In this document: positions 28,141 to 38,544 of the stretch, in pieces
How positions within the stretch are numbered: the first letter of the stretch is position 1
How the letters are laid out: the number at the start of each line of letters is the position of its first letter
DNA from: Trichomonas tenax
Taxonomy: Eukaryota > Parabasalia > Trichomonadida > Trichomonadidae
Direction: 5' to 3'
NCBI GenBank assembly: GCA_023091735.1
Contig: JALKBU010000185.1
Location: forward strand, 1 to 64,000
Length of the DNA: 64,000 bases
The notes under the pieces: model-generated
Database searches by the model: none
What the model saw: only the letters and a program-made list of their open reading frames with translations
Told to the model about the DNA's origin: nothing
Made by a program: the position numbers and the translations under genes

Positions 28141-29607
28141 TTAGCAGCAGCAATAACAACCACAGTATTTGGCACAGCAACCATCGTCTTCTTCGTCTCC
28201 CTGTCTGCCATCGATGATCTGCTTGGCCATCTTCTTTCCGCTTCTTGCGCCAAGTCTGCACAAGAATATATTCGCGATAATACCGAGAATTGCAATAATG
28301 AGGAACAAGATGAGCAATCCAAGTCCAAGCTTCGGCCATGTGATGCAAGGTGTCCTTGAAGGTAGCGGTGAACGTGTTGGGTTCGGAGCAGAGCGTTCTG
28401 GTGTGTAGGCCGGTGTTGGACCAAAAGTAGGTGAAGGTTCCGGAGTGGGACCAAATGTTGCTGTCGGTGATGGCGCCAGTGTAGGACCATCTGATCTGGA
28501 TGGCGTAGAAAGTGGTGTTGTCTGTGGGGATCTTGCGTATGTAGCGGTTCTCGATGGATCTGGCCATGGCGTCGCTGTGACTGTCGGAAAAGCAGTTGGT
28601 GCAAGTGTCGGTGCGAATGTTGCTGTCTGTGTCGGGAATAGTGTGTATGACGGAGTCTCCATAGGTGTTGGGTATGCAGAGCGAGAGGCAGTCGGCGTGA
28701 ATGTCGCTGTTGCAGGTCTCCAGGCTGTGCCGCCTTTGATATAAAATATATTTCTATATAAGCCAATTTGAGTGACATTGACTTTTTCTCCTGTATTTAT
28801 ACTGTCTACTGAGAACGCGTCGACCTCCGTTCCTGCTTCGAAACGGCAAAATTCGACATTGACTTTCATCAATCCTTCTCTGTTGAGATTTGAATAAACA
28901 CGACTGTAGAAAACGTTGTTATCCGGAGAAGTGCATTTGTAGAACAGTGAGGAAACGAAATAATTCGGCTCTAAATTCTTTTGTGTTTCATATTCGTCTG
29001 AATGATAAATTGCAGGGCCTAAATTCGCAGTGCACTCGATATAATCTGTTCTGAATGTATCAAGTTGGCAGCCAACACAATAAATGGCGCCTCCAAGATG
29101 AGTTGCTGAACAACTCTGAAAAAGACATGAATTTGAACGTAAAAACTTGCCAGTGGATCGAACTCCACCACCGAACTCATCAGTTGTACAGAAAAGGAAT
29201 GTGCAGGACCACATTTGGAGTTGTTTATCTGTTTTTATAGCACTGCCAATGCAATTAGTAAAATCAACGGTCTTCATCCAAGTATCGTTGACGTTGAATG
29301 TCTGTGTTGTCATTAAAGGGTACGCAGAGTAAAAAACAACATAATTTGATGGAATTGACGAGAAAACTAAAGGAGATTTCAAAAAATTCGCGAATTTAGA
29401 ATTTGTTATAGTTTCTCTACCGAATGCTGTCTTGAAAAGAAAATTTGTCGAAAATTTCGATGCATGAACTTTATTTAGCGACAAAAGTGAGCAATTTCCT
29501 TTCTTTTGCTGCATCATTAGCGGCGAGTGACTAATATATCTGTTGAGGGTGAGGTGATTGATGATTAACTGTCTCGAGCTCGTGAGCGCGAGGAAGAAGA
29601 TAATCAT
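28141..29607 (-). CDS. Pmp-like surface protein with Thr/Pro stalk and Cys tail
   Basis: 488 residues. A short hydrophobic N-terminus (I-I-F-F-L-A-L-T-S-S) is a likely signal peptide. Residues ~60-290 have the right-handed beta-helix pattern with G-G-A-I-Y and F-x-x-C repeats of chlamydial polymorphic-membrane-protein-like (POMP/Pmp) proteins, known as a family in trichomonads. Residues ~300-420 are a Thr/Pro/Ser-rich stalk, likely glycosylated. One membrane span (L-G-L-G-L-L-I-L-F-L-I-I-A-I-L) follows. The cytosolic tail is basic, then acidic, then very cysteine-rich (C-C-A-K-Y-C-G-C-Y-C-C-C), suggesting multiple palmitoylation or metal binding. I infer a cell-surface adhesin or sensor. The ATG at 29607 is used. 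Confidence 0.85.
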   Translation of the reverse strand: MIIFFLALTSSRQLIINHLTLNRYISHSPLMMQQKKGNCSLLSLNKVHASKFSTNFLFKTAFGRETITNSKFANFLKSPLVFSSIPSNYVVFYSAYPLMTTQTFNVNDTWMKTVDFTNCIGSAIKTDKQLQMWSCTFLFCTTDEFGGGVRSTGKFLRSNSCLFQSCSATHLGGAIYCVGCQLDTFRTDYIECTANLGPAIYHSDEYETQKNLEPNYFVSSLFYKCTSPDNNVFYSRVYSNLNREGLMKVNVEFCRFEAGTEVDAFSVDSINTGEKVNVTQIGLYRNIFYIKGGTAWRPATATFTPTASRSAYPTPMETPSYTLFPTQTATFAPTLAPTAFPTVTATPWPDPSRTATYARSPQTTPLSTPSRSDGPTLAPSPTATFGPTPEPSPTFGPTPAYTPERSAPNPTRSPLPSRTPCITWPKLGLGLLILFLIIAILGIIANIFLCRLGARSGKKMAKQIIDGRQGDEEDDGCCAKYCGCYCCC

Positions 29608-30227
29608 CAATTTTTGCGAAGAGATTTTGGCCGTTTATAAATTAATAAATTCTGGAGTCTTTAGATTTACATTAGCCATAGGTTCTTCTTCACTTTTTAC
29701 CAATAAACTATGGGTTAAAAACTCTTTTATAAATTTTTTTTAAAAATATCAAATCAAGAACCATAAAATTGAACCATTCCACATCAATGAACCTTCATAG
29801 AAATGTCATTTGCACTGCTTTATTGATTATGACAATGAAATCAGATTGGATAATCAAATATCATTATGATGAACATTGCTATTCATTCAATTTTTCGAAT
29901 GTAATTTTTATCCATTTCTATTTAAATCAATTTCATAAATGCATGGCGGAATATATTTTTTAATTAAAGAAATTTCTATTGTTATCAATCAGCAGATATC
30001 AAACCTTCAGATAAAGTACCTTTTCAAAGAGTCATTGAAATCAAAGAAAGGATATCATTTGTGGTCAAAATATGCTTGCAATCAATAACTCTATAATAGA
30101 ACCATGAAGCAAATAACAGTTCAATAAATATTGAGTGATTTTTTAATGAAATTTCAAAATTTATATAAAGAAACATGAATAGTATAGTATATATAGCACA
30201 AAATGAAGTACAGATAACAGTAGAGTG
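29608..30227. other. Spacer upstream of the Pmp-like gene
   Basis: CTTCACTTTTTACCAATAAAC at ~29690 resembles the repeated TCACTTTTTG-CCAATAAAC units at 34.44 kb, so it may be a promoter element. Small ORFs here have no support. Confidence 0.4.
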
Positions 30228-33200
30228 TTAGCGATGCTTCAGATTTTTGAGCTTTTGCGTTAAAATAATTTGTTCTCTTTCTTCGAGAATTTCATTCTCT
30301 CTGATGATTCTTGAGAACGATGGGAACCAAAGAGCCTTCAAGAGTCTGAATAAAGACTCTGGAATAATACACAATATAACAGACAAGAAAATAGATAAAT
30401 ATTGTTGCCAGTTCGTCAACGCTTGTTGTGGAACACCATAAATCGTTGGGAACAGAGTTGGCAATGCTCCATAAGTAATAGAGAACAACAAAAAAGCGAA
30501 TATAGATAAGTAGATACTTAAGAACAGATACCAGTTCCAGTGATGCGCACGTACAGCAAGTTGAAGATCGACAACAACTACGACAACGAAAAATGCAACG
30601 AATCCATTCACTTGGAAATTATTTCCAATGTTATATGAATCTGTGACTCTTGTTGCAGGGAAATAGAAACAAAATATGAATATAATAATACTCTGCAACA
30701 AAGGATTCAGCATTTCCAATGTAATTCTCCACCAACTCATGTATCTCCCTGCGCGTGCTTCTGCATACATATATGGATGTTTCATCATGCTTGCTGGGCT
30801 TACGTCTTGTTCAAACATACCATAGATCAATGGAGGAAGGCTCGTCCAAACAACGTTATATGTTGTCAACAAGAATTCATCATATACAGTGACCGGAGAG
30901 AACTTTGTGAAAATACAGAACCAAATTTGAGGGAAAATCAAAACAACATTCTTTGCAAACATATACAAAATTGTTCCTGAAATTCTAACCAATGAAAGTC
31001 TTCCATGAACAGCAAGCAATCTCTTTAGATGCTTAAATCTTGTGATTGCAAAATCAGAGTTAGCCGCAGCTTGATGTCCTTCGCGTCCAAATATTCCAAT
31101 TCCAACATGTGCTGATTGAATCATTGAAACATCATTTGCACCATCGCCAACAGCTAAACATCTCTTGGTTGTGTTATGCATCATCGTTTCAACAACATTT
31201 GCTTTGTTTGATGGTGACATTCTATAACAAATTACACTCTTTGCGTATTGACTTATTTCTGGTAAAAATGTTGTTTCAAAGACGCTTTCTAATGCTGATG
31301 GACCTATAACCAATACAACTTTTGTCGATCTTAACACTTGGCTGTAAACATCCTCTTTCTGTGATGGTTCATCGAAATAAACAATTGTTAAGTCCTTTGA
31401 TATAACACAAGTGCTTTTTCCGATTGAAACCGCCGTTTCTTTCTTGTCACCTGTCAATACCCAAAGATTGATTCCCATCTTAGAAAGGAAAGCAATTGTT
31501 GAACCAACATCTGGCTGTAAGGCATCTTCTATAGCAACAGCGCCAATTATTTCAAAGTCTTTTTCAATCTTTGCACCTGCGTTTGCAACATTTTCATCTC
31601 TATTCTCAAAAGCAACGAAAGCATTATCATATTCTTCCTTCCACACGATATATTCTTCCTCAGAAACAACTCTTTTGCACATCACAAGCGTTCTCAATCC
31701 GTGTGCTGCATAATCATCAACAATCGTTTGAACACTTGTTGGATCTTGATCTTTCTTTAACAAGCTCAGCATTATCGAATCAGCACCTTTTGAATATAGT
31801 GTTAAAACTCCATTCTTATCTCTAACAATAACAGACATTCTCTTTCTTGCTGATGAGAATTCGATAGTTGCTAAAACTCTAAATTTCTCAGTTTCATCAC
31901 CAATTTTAAGTGTTGTGTATTCCAAGTCTTTTGCTATTAAAGAAACATTTGCTTCTAATGATTTCTTCACTAAAGCTTCTTCATCAGGAGATTCAGATGA
32001 TAATTCGTTATCTGTGATAACAACGGAGTTGCATAGACCGATATTGATCATCAATGGCAACAGTGAACCTTCTGTTGCTGATTTAATTGTTTCTTCATTG
32101 ATATTTCTCAAATCATAATCAACACCATCGACAAATGCATTAACAAGTTCCATCCTGTTTTCCGTCAACGTTCCTGTCTTATCTGAGAAGATATGATCAA
32201 TAACACCCAAGTCCTCGTTCAAATTAGAGTTGTGAACTTGTGAATATCCTAATTCTGGCTCAAACATGCCTAAATCTTTGCTAAATATCCATCTCTGGAA
32301 GAATCTGACGACTTCTATCGTTACATATAATGAAATTGGAATCAAATAACTCAATAAAATTGCGTATGCAATAAAATTCTGGAAAAATGTTGAAGCCATG
32401 TTCTTAATCTGTGTCACCCACACGAACTCAAGATGTTTCTCATGATACATTGCTAAAAATGTTAAAATAAAAACTAATAAGAAATTAATCGTGAAATTAG
32501 CAATCGTCAGCTGATTCAACCGCTTTTCAAGTACAGAGGTTTTGTGTGGCACCTGTCTAGTGTTCATTATTATCCTTGTGTCGTGACCTGTATAAAGAGC
32601 GATTCCTAAAGCCCAGTTTGTGTGCATCAAAACACAGCCCCTTAGATAGCAGTTTTTGATTGAAAATGGAAAATTGTGGTTTTGCGTGATCAATAGTCCA
32701 TCTAGTTTCAAAATATCTTGATTTGGTTTTGGAACTCTCAACTCTGCCTGGAACTCAGTTGTTGGCTGCCTCGTTCCGAATAAACAACGTTTCTGCTTGA
32801 GAGCCGTCTCGCCGTTCAAGTTAACCTCATTAATGTAAGATATTCCATCAGTTGACGAGACACCGATGATTACAACATCTGATGGTATTTCCTGCTCGTT
32901 TTTGATACGAATTATATCGCCAGGTTTGATATCTGCGCTTGGTTTTTTAATGAACGATTGTGAATTGCGATCATATATTTCGTAGATAATTGAATTGTCT
33001 TTTCTATCGTTTTTGTATCTAATTAAGTCTTCTATTCCAGATTTAAGCATTGAGACAGCAATGACAAAAATCATTGGAAGAACTTGGACAACTGGTGTTA
33101 TAGGAGACCACGGAAGGAAGCTCAAGATAGCCATAATCAAGAAATAAACATTAGCAAATCGCTGAAAATTTTCGAAAATTGTTAATGGAATGAATGAAAG

Positions 33201-33308
33201 AGGTGTGTAGCGCGTTGTTCGCACATAGTTGTTAGTCTGCACTCCATTTTGGAATGTTTCATCACCAGTGTGGAACACAATCTCGTTGTCGCTTAAATCA
33301 TCATTCAT
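30228..33308 (-). CDS. P4-type ATPase, phospholipid flippase alpha subunit
   Basis: 1026 residues. It has the N-terminal F-I-P-L-T-I-F-E-N-F-Q-R-F-A-N-V-Y-F motif of flippases and an actuator loop N-L-N-G-E-T-A-L-K. The phosphorylation site D-K-T-G-T-L-T has Asp376. The K-G-A-D-S segment and T-G-D-K-K-E-T-A and G-D-G-A-N-D-V-S-M-I-Q hinge motifs follow, and the protein closes with a ten-span membrane layout. The P4 type is shown by D-G-E-T replaced with N-G-E-T and by the F-E-N-F-Q motif. It moves aminophospholipids to the cytosolic leaflet and needs a CDC50 subunit, encoded nearby. The start at 33308 follows a TTG codon that is not used. Confidence 0.96.
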   Translation of the reverse strand: MNDDLSDNEIVFHTGDETFQNGVQTNNYVRTTRYTPLSFIPLTIFENFQRFANVYFLIMAILSFLPWSPITPVVQVLPMIFVIAVSMLKSGIEDLIRYKNDRKDNSIIYEIYDRNSQSFIKKPSADIKPGDIIRIKNEQEIPSDVVIIGVSSTDGISYINEVNLNGETALKQKRCLFGTRQPTTEFQAELRVPKPNQDILKLDGLLITQNHNFPFSIKNCYLRGCVLMHTNWALGIALYTGHDTRIIMNTRQVPHKTSVLEKRLNQLTIANFTINFLLVFILTFLAMYHEKHLEFVWVTQIKNMASTFFQNFIAYAILLSYLIPISLYVTIEVVRFFQRWIFSKDLGMFEPELGYSQVHNSNLNEDLGVIDHIFSDKTGTLTENRMELVNAFVDGVDYDLRNINEETIKSATEGSLLPLMINIGLCNSVVITDNELSSESPDEEALVKKSLEANVSLIAKDLEYTTLKIGDETEKFRVLATIEFSSARKRMSVIVRDKNGVLTLYSKGADSIMLSLLKKDQDPTSVQTIVDDYAAHGLRTLVMCKRVVSEEEYIVWKEEYDNAFVAFENRDENVANAGAKIEKDFEIIGAVAIEDALQPDVGSTIAFLSKMGINLWVLTGDKKETAVSIGKSTCVISKDLTIVYFDEPSQKEDVYSQVLRSTKVVLVIGPSALESVFETTFLPEISQYAKSVICYRMSPSNKANVVETMMHNTTKRCLAVGDGANDVSMIQSAHVGIGIFGREGHQAAANSDFAITRFKHLKRLLAVHGRLSLVRISGTILYMFAKNVVLIFPQIWFCIFTKFSPVTVYDEFLLTTYNVVWTSLPPLIYGMFEQDVSPASMMKHPYMYAEARAGRYMSWWRITLEMLNPLLQSIIIFIFCFYFPATRVTDSYNIGNNFQVNGFVAFFVVVVVVDLQLAVRAHHWNWYLFLSIYLSIFAFLLFSITYGALPTLFPTIYGVPQQALTNWQQYLSIFLSVILCIIPESLFRLLKALWFPSFSRIIRENEILEEREQIILTQKLKNLKHR

Positions 33309-33964
33309 CAATTCAATTTATTTCAATGATGATCGCAGAATGAATTAAAAATTATCGTCGATCGATTAAATTTAAAAACATCATCAGAATGATCTTCTTA
33401 TCGTAGAACTTATAATGGTCGCCTTTTTGGAAAAAATTATTCTCAAATTCGTAAAATTTATCAATAAATTTTTAAAATTTACTCATATTTACAATATATA
33501 CAAATTATACATACGATATTTTAAAATGGCTGATGACACAAGGTTTTTGACATAGTAAACAAAAATCTGCATTGTAATTTACATATGCCACGTAAAATTC
33601 AAATTTTAAAATCTACATGCCAAAAATCATTATATTAATCACCATTTGATTGATTCTAGTGAAACAATATCATGATTAGAGAATCTTATGTTCTCTAAAG
33701 CCTTAATAAGCATATATCGCAAATATATCATTATGAACTCAAGTAAATTAAACGAAAGATTAAGGAGGATCTTTAAAGCCCCTTCGCAAGGCCAAAACTC
33801 ATAACTCTAAGAAAGTGTCAGTCTCATCGTTGTCTGTTATATACTTAAATTTTTAAAATTGGTATTCGATATATCTTTGGTTAGAGAGAGAATTTTTGGC
33901 CATTGCACAGAGAACTATGTAGTGACGTGTGTTAGTAAACGAAATATTAGTAAGAAAAAATATT
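33309..33964 (-). promoter_or_regulatory. P4-ATPase promoter region
   Basis: TTTACATATGCCACGTAAAA (~33580) and CTACATGCCAAA (~33613) occur 270-310 bp upstream of the ATPase start. A 23-codon ORF at ~33733 is not called. The far end is the eL14 3' flank. Confidence 0.45.
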
Positions 33965-34351
33965 TTAGTGGTTGTTAAGTTCCTTAGCAACGAGGGCATC
34001 GCGCTGAGCCTTAAGCTGCTCGTACTTGAAGCGTTGGAAGTCGTTCATCTGAGCCTTGTTCTTACGAGCAACAACCTGCTTGCCCCATGAGGATTCGTAG
34101 AATTGCTTGATGGCGTCTTTAGCAGCGGCCTTAGCAGCTTCTGGAGCAGCAGCACGCTGGATCTTAGCGACGTAGTCTGTAAGCTTGAGGCGGAGGATTG
34201 GGATGGTCTGGCGTGGAGCATCAGCTTCGAGGACATCGATAAGAACGCGCTTGTCATCAACGATGTCAACGATGATGCAGAGCTTGTCGACGAGTTCGCC
34301 GTAGTTAATAAGAGCGACACGGCCGATTTCAACGAACTGCTTGAAAGGCAT
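33965..34351 (-). CDS. RPL14: 60S ribosomal protein eL14
   Basis: 128 residues, the usual eL14 size. The KOW-type N-terminus reads F-V-E-I-G-R-V-A-L-I-N-Y-G, then L-C-I-I-V-D-I-V-D-D-K-R-V-L-I-D. A basic helical C-terminus with W-G-K-Q-V-V-A-R-K and F-Q-R-F-K-Y matches eL14. It is a structural protein of the large subunit. Codon use is strongly biased to C-ending codons, as expected for high expression. Confidence 0.95.
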   Translation of the reverse strand: MPFKQFVEIGRVALINYGELVDKLCIIVDIVDDKRVLIDVLEADAPRQTIPILRLKLTDYVAKIQRAAAPEAAKAAAKDAIKQFYESSWGKQVVARKNKAQMNDFQRFKYEQLKAQRDALVAKELNNH

Positions 34352-35115
34352 TCGGGAAAAGGTCGACCAAACAGTTTTGACGGTTGCTCACCCCCGCTTC
34401 TGTCCTTCTCTCCGTATATAGTCTTACATTGGTATGTGTATCACTTTTTGCCAATAAACTTATATCTAATTCTGAGTTTTTGATCAAGATATCACTATCT
34501 AAATATTTATACTTTTGCTATCTATTATTAGTTTCTACATTAACTATTTTTCACTTTTTGTTAATAAACATCAGTCTGATTTCGAGTCTTTGATAAAGAT
34601 ATTACTAACCAAATTTCCATCAAGGATTTATTGGCATTTAATATCACATTTAGTCATATGCTATTTTGGCCAATAAAATAAACACTCTTCTTCAAAAGTA
34701 TATATGTGTTTTCACAGAAATATTAAAAGTAACATCATAGATTTGTGTAGATGAAGAAACATCACTTTCTAGTGTTCTTACTCCCATCACATGATCGAAA
34801 AGGCAATGATAATTGATTACTAATTAAATTCCTTTAGTGAATTTCAATGAACTACAAAATTTTAAAGTATTTATCAATTATAAAACGATGGGAATTAATA
34901 AGTTATGCCTAATAATCTAATCACAAAGAATCGCATAACATTCTATATCTAGATCTTTGGATAAATGTGATGAGTGAAAATGAGTGATTTGACAATTTGA
35001 CATTTTACACGACATATATTAGACACATCTAATTGTGTGTAAAACGATTATTTTTAGATCTCATAGAATATTTTGAGACATTATATTTGTCCAAAGAGGA
35101 CTCAAAATATATAAA
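34352..35115. promoter_or_regulatory. Divergent spacer between eL14 and the HEAT gene
   Basis: TTTGACATTTTACACGACATA at ~35000 lies ~110 bp before the HEAT start. The stretch near eL14 is unusually GC-rich just before its ATG. Two imperfect 69-bp repeats are listed separately. Confidence 0.45.
34441..34620. repeat. Two imperfect ~69-bp direct repeats, 110 bp apart
   Basis: Units at 34441 and 34551 both start TCACTTTTTG, continue with AATAAAC, and share TTTGAT(C/A)AAGATAT(C/T)ACTA. They match at about three quarters of positions. Since they begin with the initiator-like box, they may be duplicated promoter units of the eL14/HEAT pair. Confidence 0.65.
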
Positions 35116-37323
35116 ATGGATTTATCTCCAGTCTACGAAGAGCTCGCTCGCCCAACACCAAGGCGCGAGGTTGTCATCGAGGAACTCGACAAAGTCACCG
35201 ATTGCCTTCGCGGTGGAATCCCAACAACAGACCGCGTCAACGATTTATTCGATCTTTTCAGCAAATTGATCCACTACAACCAGTGGCACATCCAGCAATA
35301 CACACTCTCATCGACAAAGTACGTCCTCGAGAACTCTACACTCACAAAGGAGCAGAAATTAGACGCTCTTCTTAATCACGCCGAATTCACAAAATACATG
35401 GGCGAACTCCTCAGCAATCAAAAGCGTGAGGTCCGTGAAATGTCTGCACAGTGCATTGGACAGCTTGCTCTTCAAGTTGGCCCAGCAATTCTTAATCCAC
35501 AGCTTGGCCTCACAGATTATATCTTCAAGCCGGCTCCAAGCGCTTTCGCTATCGAAGGACAGCAGATGGCACTCGGCAGACTCGCCACAGCTTTCAGAAT
35601 CGTTTCTGTTGAGTCATTATTGTTACTTATCAAGTCAATCACAAACGATACAGAGCTCGATGTCCTCACAAATGACAGCGAGAACGGCTACGGCTACTGG
35701 TACTCAACACGTGCACTCCTTCTCTTAGTTACTGACGAGCTTGACTGCACACTCGAAAAGCACCGTGAGGCCTTCATGCAGAGCCGCCAGTTTGTCCTTT
35801 CTACATTCAAGGACCAGATCCTCGCATGCGCCATCAAGCGTCTCTCTCATCCATACTCAAATGCCCGCCGCACTGCTGCTAAGGTTGTTTCATCAGTCTA
35901 CAAGAGCCTCACAGAGGGCCGCGAGGACTTCCTCAGATCTCTTCTTCCTCTTGGCGAGAACTTGTGGGTCCAGCGAGAGGGACACCTTGCTGCCATCGCC
36001 AACTGCTTGGAAGACTCCGATGAGCCACTCCCAGAAGACTTTGTTGACGAGATCGCTGGCGAGCTTGTCGATCTTGCTCGCGATGACATGCCAAACGATC
36101 CAGCTCCTATCACACAGAAGGGCAATGCCAACGCTATGGCTGCCAAGACACTCGTCAAGCTTCTTCGCCTCCATGATGATGATCATCACATCTTCGATGA
36201 GAACGTTCATGATCTTGTTACAGAGTTCCTTCGTTCTCCAATCGCTGCTATTCTCGATGGTGGTGTTATCTGCACAGCTGACCTCAAGAAGTTGAACTAT
36301 GACATCACAGATCTTCTCCTCCTCTGCTTCAAGAACATTTGCCACTCATCATTCCCAATCCGCGATCTTGCCCGCCGCACAATCTCTGTCCACGAAATGG
36401 TCAACGAGCACTTCAATGACCTCCTTGAGGCCATCTTTTCATTCGCTGATAACGAAGATGCTGAAATCAGAGAATGCGTTGCCAAGGCTCTCCAGCTTGT
36501 TGCTCAGAATGCCAAAGTCACACTTCCAGATGAGGTTACACAGTGCGGTCTTTCTCTCGCTCAGGATGAGGTCGATGCCGTCAAGGCGGCAGCTCTCGAT
36601 TTAATCAGAGCTGTCCTCACAGAAGAATCCGCTGCTGTTGTTACAGAGCTCGTTCTCGGCGTCATGACAGGCGAAAGCGAAGAGGCCACGCTTGCCGCTA
36701 TCAAGCTCCTCAAGACTGCCCACAAGAAGTTCCATGACCAAACAGTCGGAATAACAGCTCCAGCTCCAATTTTGGCATACCTCTCCTTGTCCTCAATGTC
36801 ATCCCCAGTTGTCCAAGCAGCAGCTCAGCAGCTCTTGTTCTCACTCGCAGGCCAGCACGAGGATGTCGACGAATCAATTCTTGAATCATTCAATGACATC
36901 GACTACGAAGAGGCTGAGACATCAGAATACGAAGAGCTTGTTCAGCAGTCTGGTGGTGCACCAGAGCTTGCTGCAACATTCTTCCATGCCGTCGTTGCTA
37001 ACTTCATGAAGGAGTTCGAGGAAGAGAATCCACTTGATTCTCTCGAGGAAGTTGCCATCAACAACATTAACCTTGCAGACAAGGCTGCTGTTGTGCAGCA
37101 GGTCGCTTACCTCGTCCTCAACATCGCTAAGTTCCAGGGCGAAGAGAAGAAGAAGATCCTTCAGGCTCTTGCTGATGTCTTCGCTGATGAGGCCATCGAG
37201 GATAAGAAGCTCTTGGTTCTCGCTCTTGACAGAATCAGATGCAGCGAAAAGATCGATATCCCAGATCAAACACCTTTCTCACTTTCTCACGACTCTGAGA
37301 CATTCGCTAAACATGCTAATTAA
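35116..37323 (+). CDS. Large acidic HEAT/ARM-repeat protein
   Basis: 735 residues of helical repeats throughout (for example D-A-E-I-R-E-C-V-A-K-A-L-Q-L-V-A and A-V-K-A-A-A-L-D-L-I). A very acidic stretch lies at ~600-635, and no other domain is seen. Codon use is as strongly C/G-ended as in eL14, in contrast to the other HEAT genes here. This implies an abundant protein. I cannot assign it to importins, PP2A, TOG proteins or a known complex. The start is the first ATG after the box at ~35000. Confidence 0.75.
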   Translation: MDLSPVYEELARPTPRREVVIEELDKVTDCLRGGIPTTDRVNDLFDLFSKLIHYNQWHIQQYTLSSTKYVLENSTLTKEQKLDALLNHAEFTKYMGELLSNQKREVREMSAQCIGQLALQVGPAILNPQLGLTDYIFKPAPSAFAIEGQQMALGRLATAFRIVSVESLLLLIKSITNDTELDVLTNDSENGYGYWYSTRALLLLVTDELDCTLEKHREAFMQSRQFVLSTFKDQILACAIKRLSHPYSNARRTAAKVVSSVYKSLTEGREDFLRSLLPLGENLWVQREGHLAAIANCLEDSDEPLPEDFVDEIAGELVDLARDDMPNDPAPITQKGNANAMAAKTLVKLLRLHDDDHHIFDENVHDLVTEFLRSPIAAILDGGVICTADLKKLNYDITDLLLLCFKNICHSSFPIRDLARRTISVHEMVNEHFNDLLEAIFSFADNEDAEIRECVAKALQLVAQNAKVTLPDEVTQCGLSLAQDEVDAVKAAALDLIRAVLTEESAAVVTELVLGVMTGESEEATLAAIKLLKTAHKKFHDQTVGITAPAPILAYLSLSSMSSPVVQAAAQQLLFSLAGQHEDVDESILESFNDIDYEEAETSEYEELVQQSGGAPELAATFFHAVVANFMKEFEEENPLDSLEEVAINNINLADKAAVVQQVAYLVLNIAKFQGEEKKKILQALADVFADEAIEDKKLLVLALDRIRCSEKIDIPDQTPFSLSHDSETFAKHAN

Positions 37324-37573
37324 AATTTATTTTTGCTTACAATTTCATTTCTAGTCAGCAAATCATTATAGCAGTTGACAAAAAGTATTGATGTTAATTC
37401 GAAATACCTATAATTTTCAAACACATTAATCAATTATATTCTTTCATCCCTAAACAAAATAAGTAATATTAGAACAGCGGTGGCCATTAGTGTCACTCTA
37501 CGAAATGTCGTGGTAAATTGTTTACTATATATAAGGTTATTTCATCACATTTATTGACACTTTTTAATCGAAA

Positions 37574-38086
37574 ATGAGTGTCGATGATGATCAATGGAAG
37601 GAATTAACAGTTGAGATGAAAGATTTCTTTAGCGAATTCGACTACAATAAAACCGGATTACTCGGTGTTGAAGAAATTACGGCTATTCTCAAGTCCGTTG
37701 GCCTCAGATGCACGATTGAGGAAGTTCGCGAGATGATGTCCCTCGTTGCGGGTCCGACAGCGACCGAAATCAACTTCGACCAGCTCATGGAAATCCTTAA
37801 GAGCCACACACACCAAGAAAATGAGGAAGAAATGGTAAAACAAGCCTTCAACACAATTGACATCGATGGTGATGGACTTATTTCACCAGAGGATTTGCAG
37901 TGCTTCATGCAGAGCCTCGGTGAAGACTTCAACATCGAATACGCAGAAAGAATGTTGAGATTTGCTGCTGGAAAGCCGAAAGAATCGAAAGAAAGAGTTT
38001 TAATCGACTTAGAAACATACAAGAAACAACTTAACAGCTTCTGGGTTAAAGAGGCTGAGAAAGGATTAGCAGCCGAATCGAAATAG
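37574..38086 (+). CDS. Centrin/calmodulin-like EF-hand protein
   Basis: 170 residues with the two-lobe EF-hand layout of centrins. Loop 1 at residues 23-34 lacks some ligands. Loop 2 (~60-71) is degenerate. Loop 3 at 96-107 is canonical (D-I-D-G-D-G-L-I-S-P-E-D). Loop 4 is lost. At least one Ca2+ site is therefore likely. Centrins sit at basal bodies and contractile fibres, prominent in trichomonad mastigont systems, but this could be another calmodulin-like protein. TTGACACTTTTT ends ten bases before the ATG. Confidence 0.85.
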   Translation: MSVDDDQWKELTVEMKDFFSEFDYNKTGLLGVEEITAILKSVGLRCTIEEVREMMSLVAGPTATEINFDQLMEILKSHTHQENEEEMVKQAFNTIDIDGDGLISPEDLQCFMQSLGEDFNIEYAERMLRFAAGKPKESKERVLIDLETYKKQLNSFWVKEAEKGLAAESK

Positions 38087-38544
38087 AAGACTGATATTTG
38101 TATTACTATTCCTAAACTTTAATTGGTATCAAACATTACAATTTTCTATTATAATCTGATCACATCTTATTTTTTAATATTATGTGAAACCAAAATCCGT
38201 CAACCATATCACCATTGCTATTACATTACAAATTCTGGCGATGTTATTTCGATATTGATTGAAATATTTCAATCTATAAAAAGTGATTGGATTGATTTTT
38301 CAATGCAAAAATATTTGAAATGAGTAAGTATATTTAAGGAATGAATTTTAAGAATGTGATAATCAATGTGTCATGTATATTAATTTTTGTCGTGTAAATC
38401 ATTTATTTGTTGTCATTTTGACGACAGTCACTTTTAGAATGTTTATTTTACTCAATCACGAAAATTGTTGATAAATCTGGGATCTGCACAATAAGGAGAC
38501 TCCAAATTTCAAATTATTTCGGAAACCAAGCAACATGAAATTAT
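38087..38544 (+). promoter_or_regulatory. Promoter region of the SEY1-like gene
   Basis: GTGTCATGTATA (~38371), TTTGTCGTGTAAATC (~38387) and GACAGTCACTTTTAG (~38425) precede the start at 38545. No gene is seen in the rest. Confidence 0.45.

Noticed and set aside
28050..28778. 242-codon reverse ORF rich in His, Arg and Gln
   Set aside because: It is a frame-shadow of the Thr/Pro-rich stalk of the Pmp-like gene.
35741..36295. Ser/Arg-rich ORF inside the HEAT gene
   Set aside because: Overlapping frame produced by the biased codon use of the real gene.
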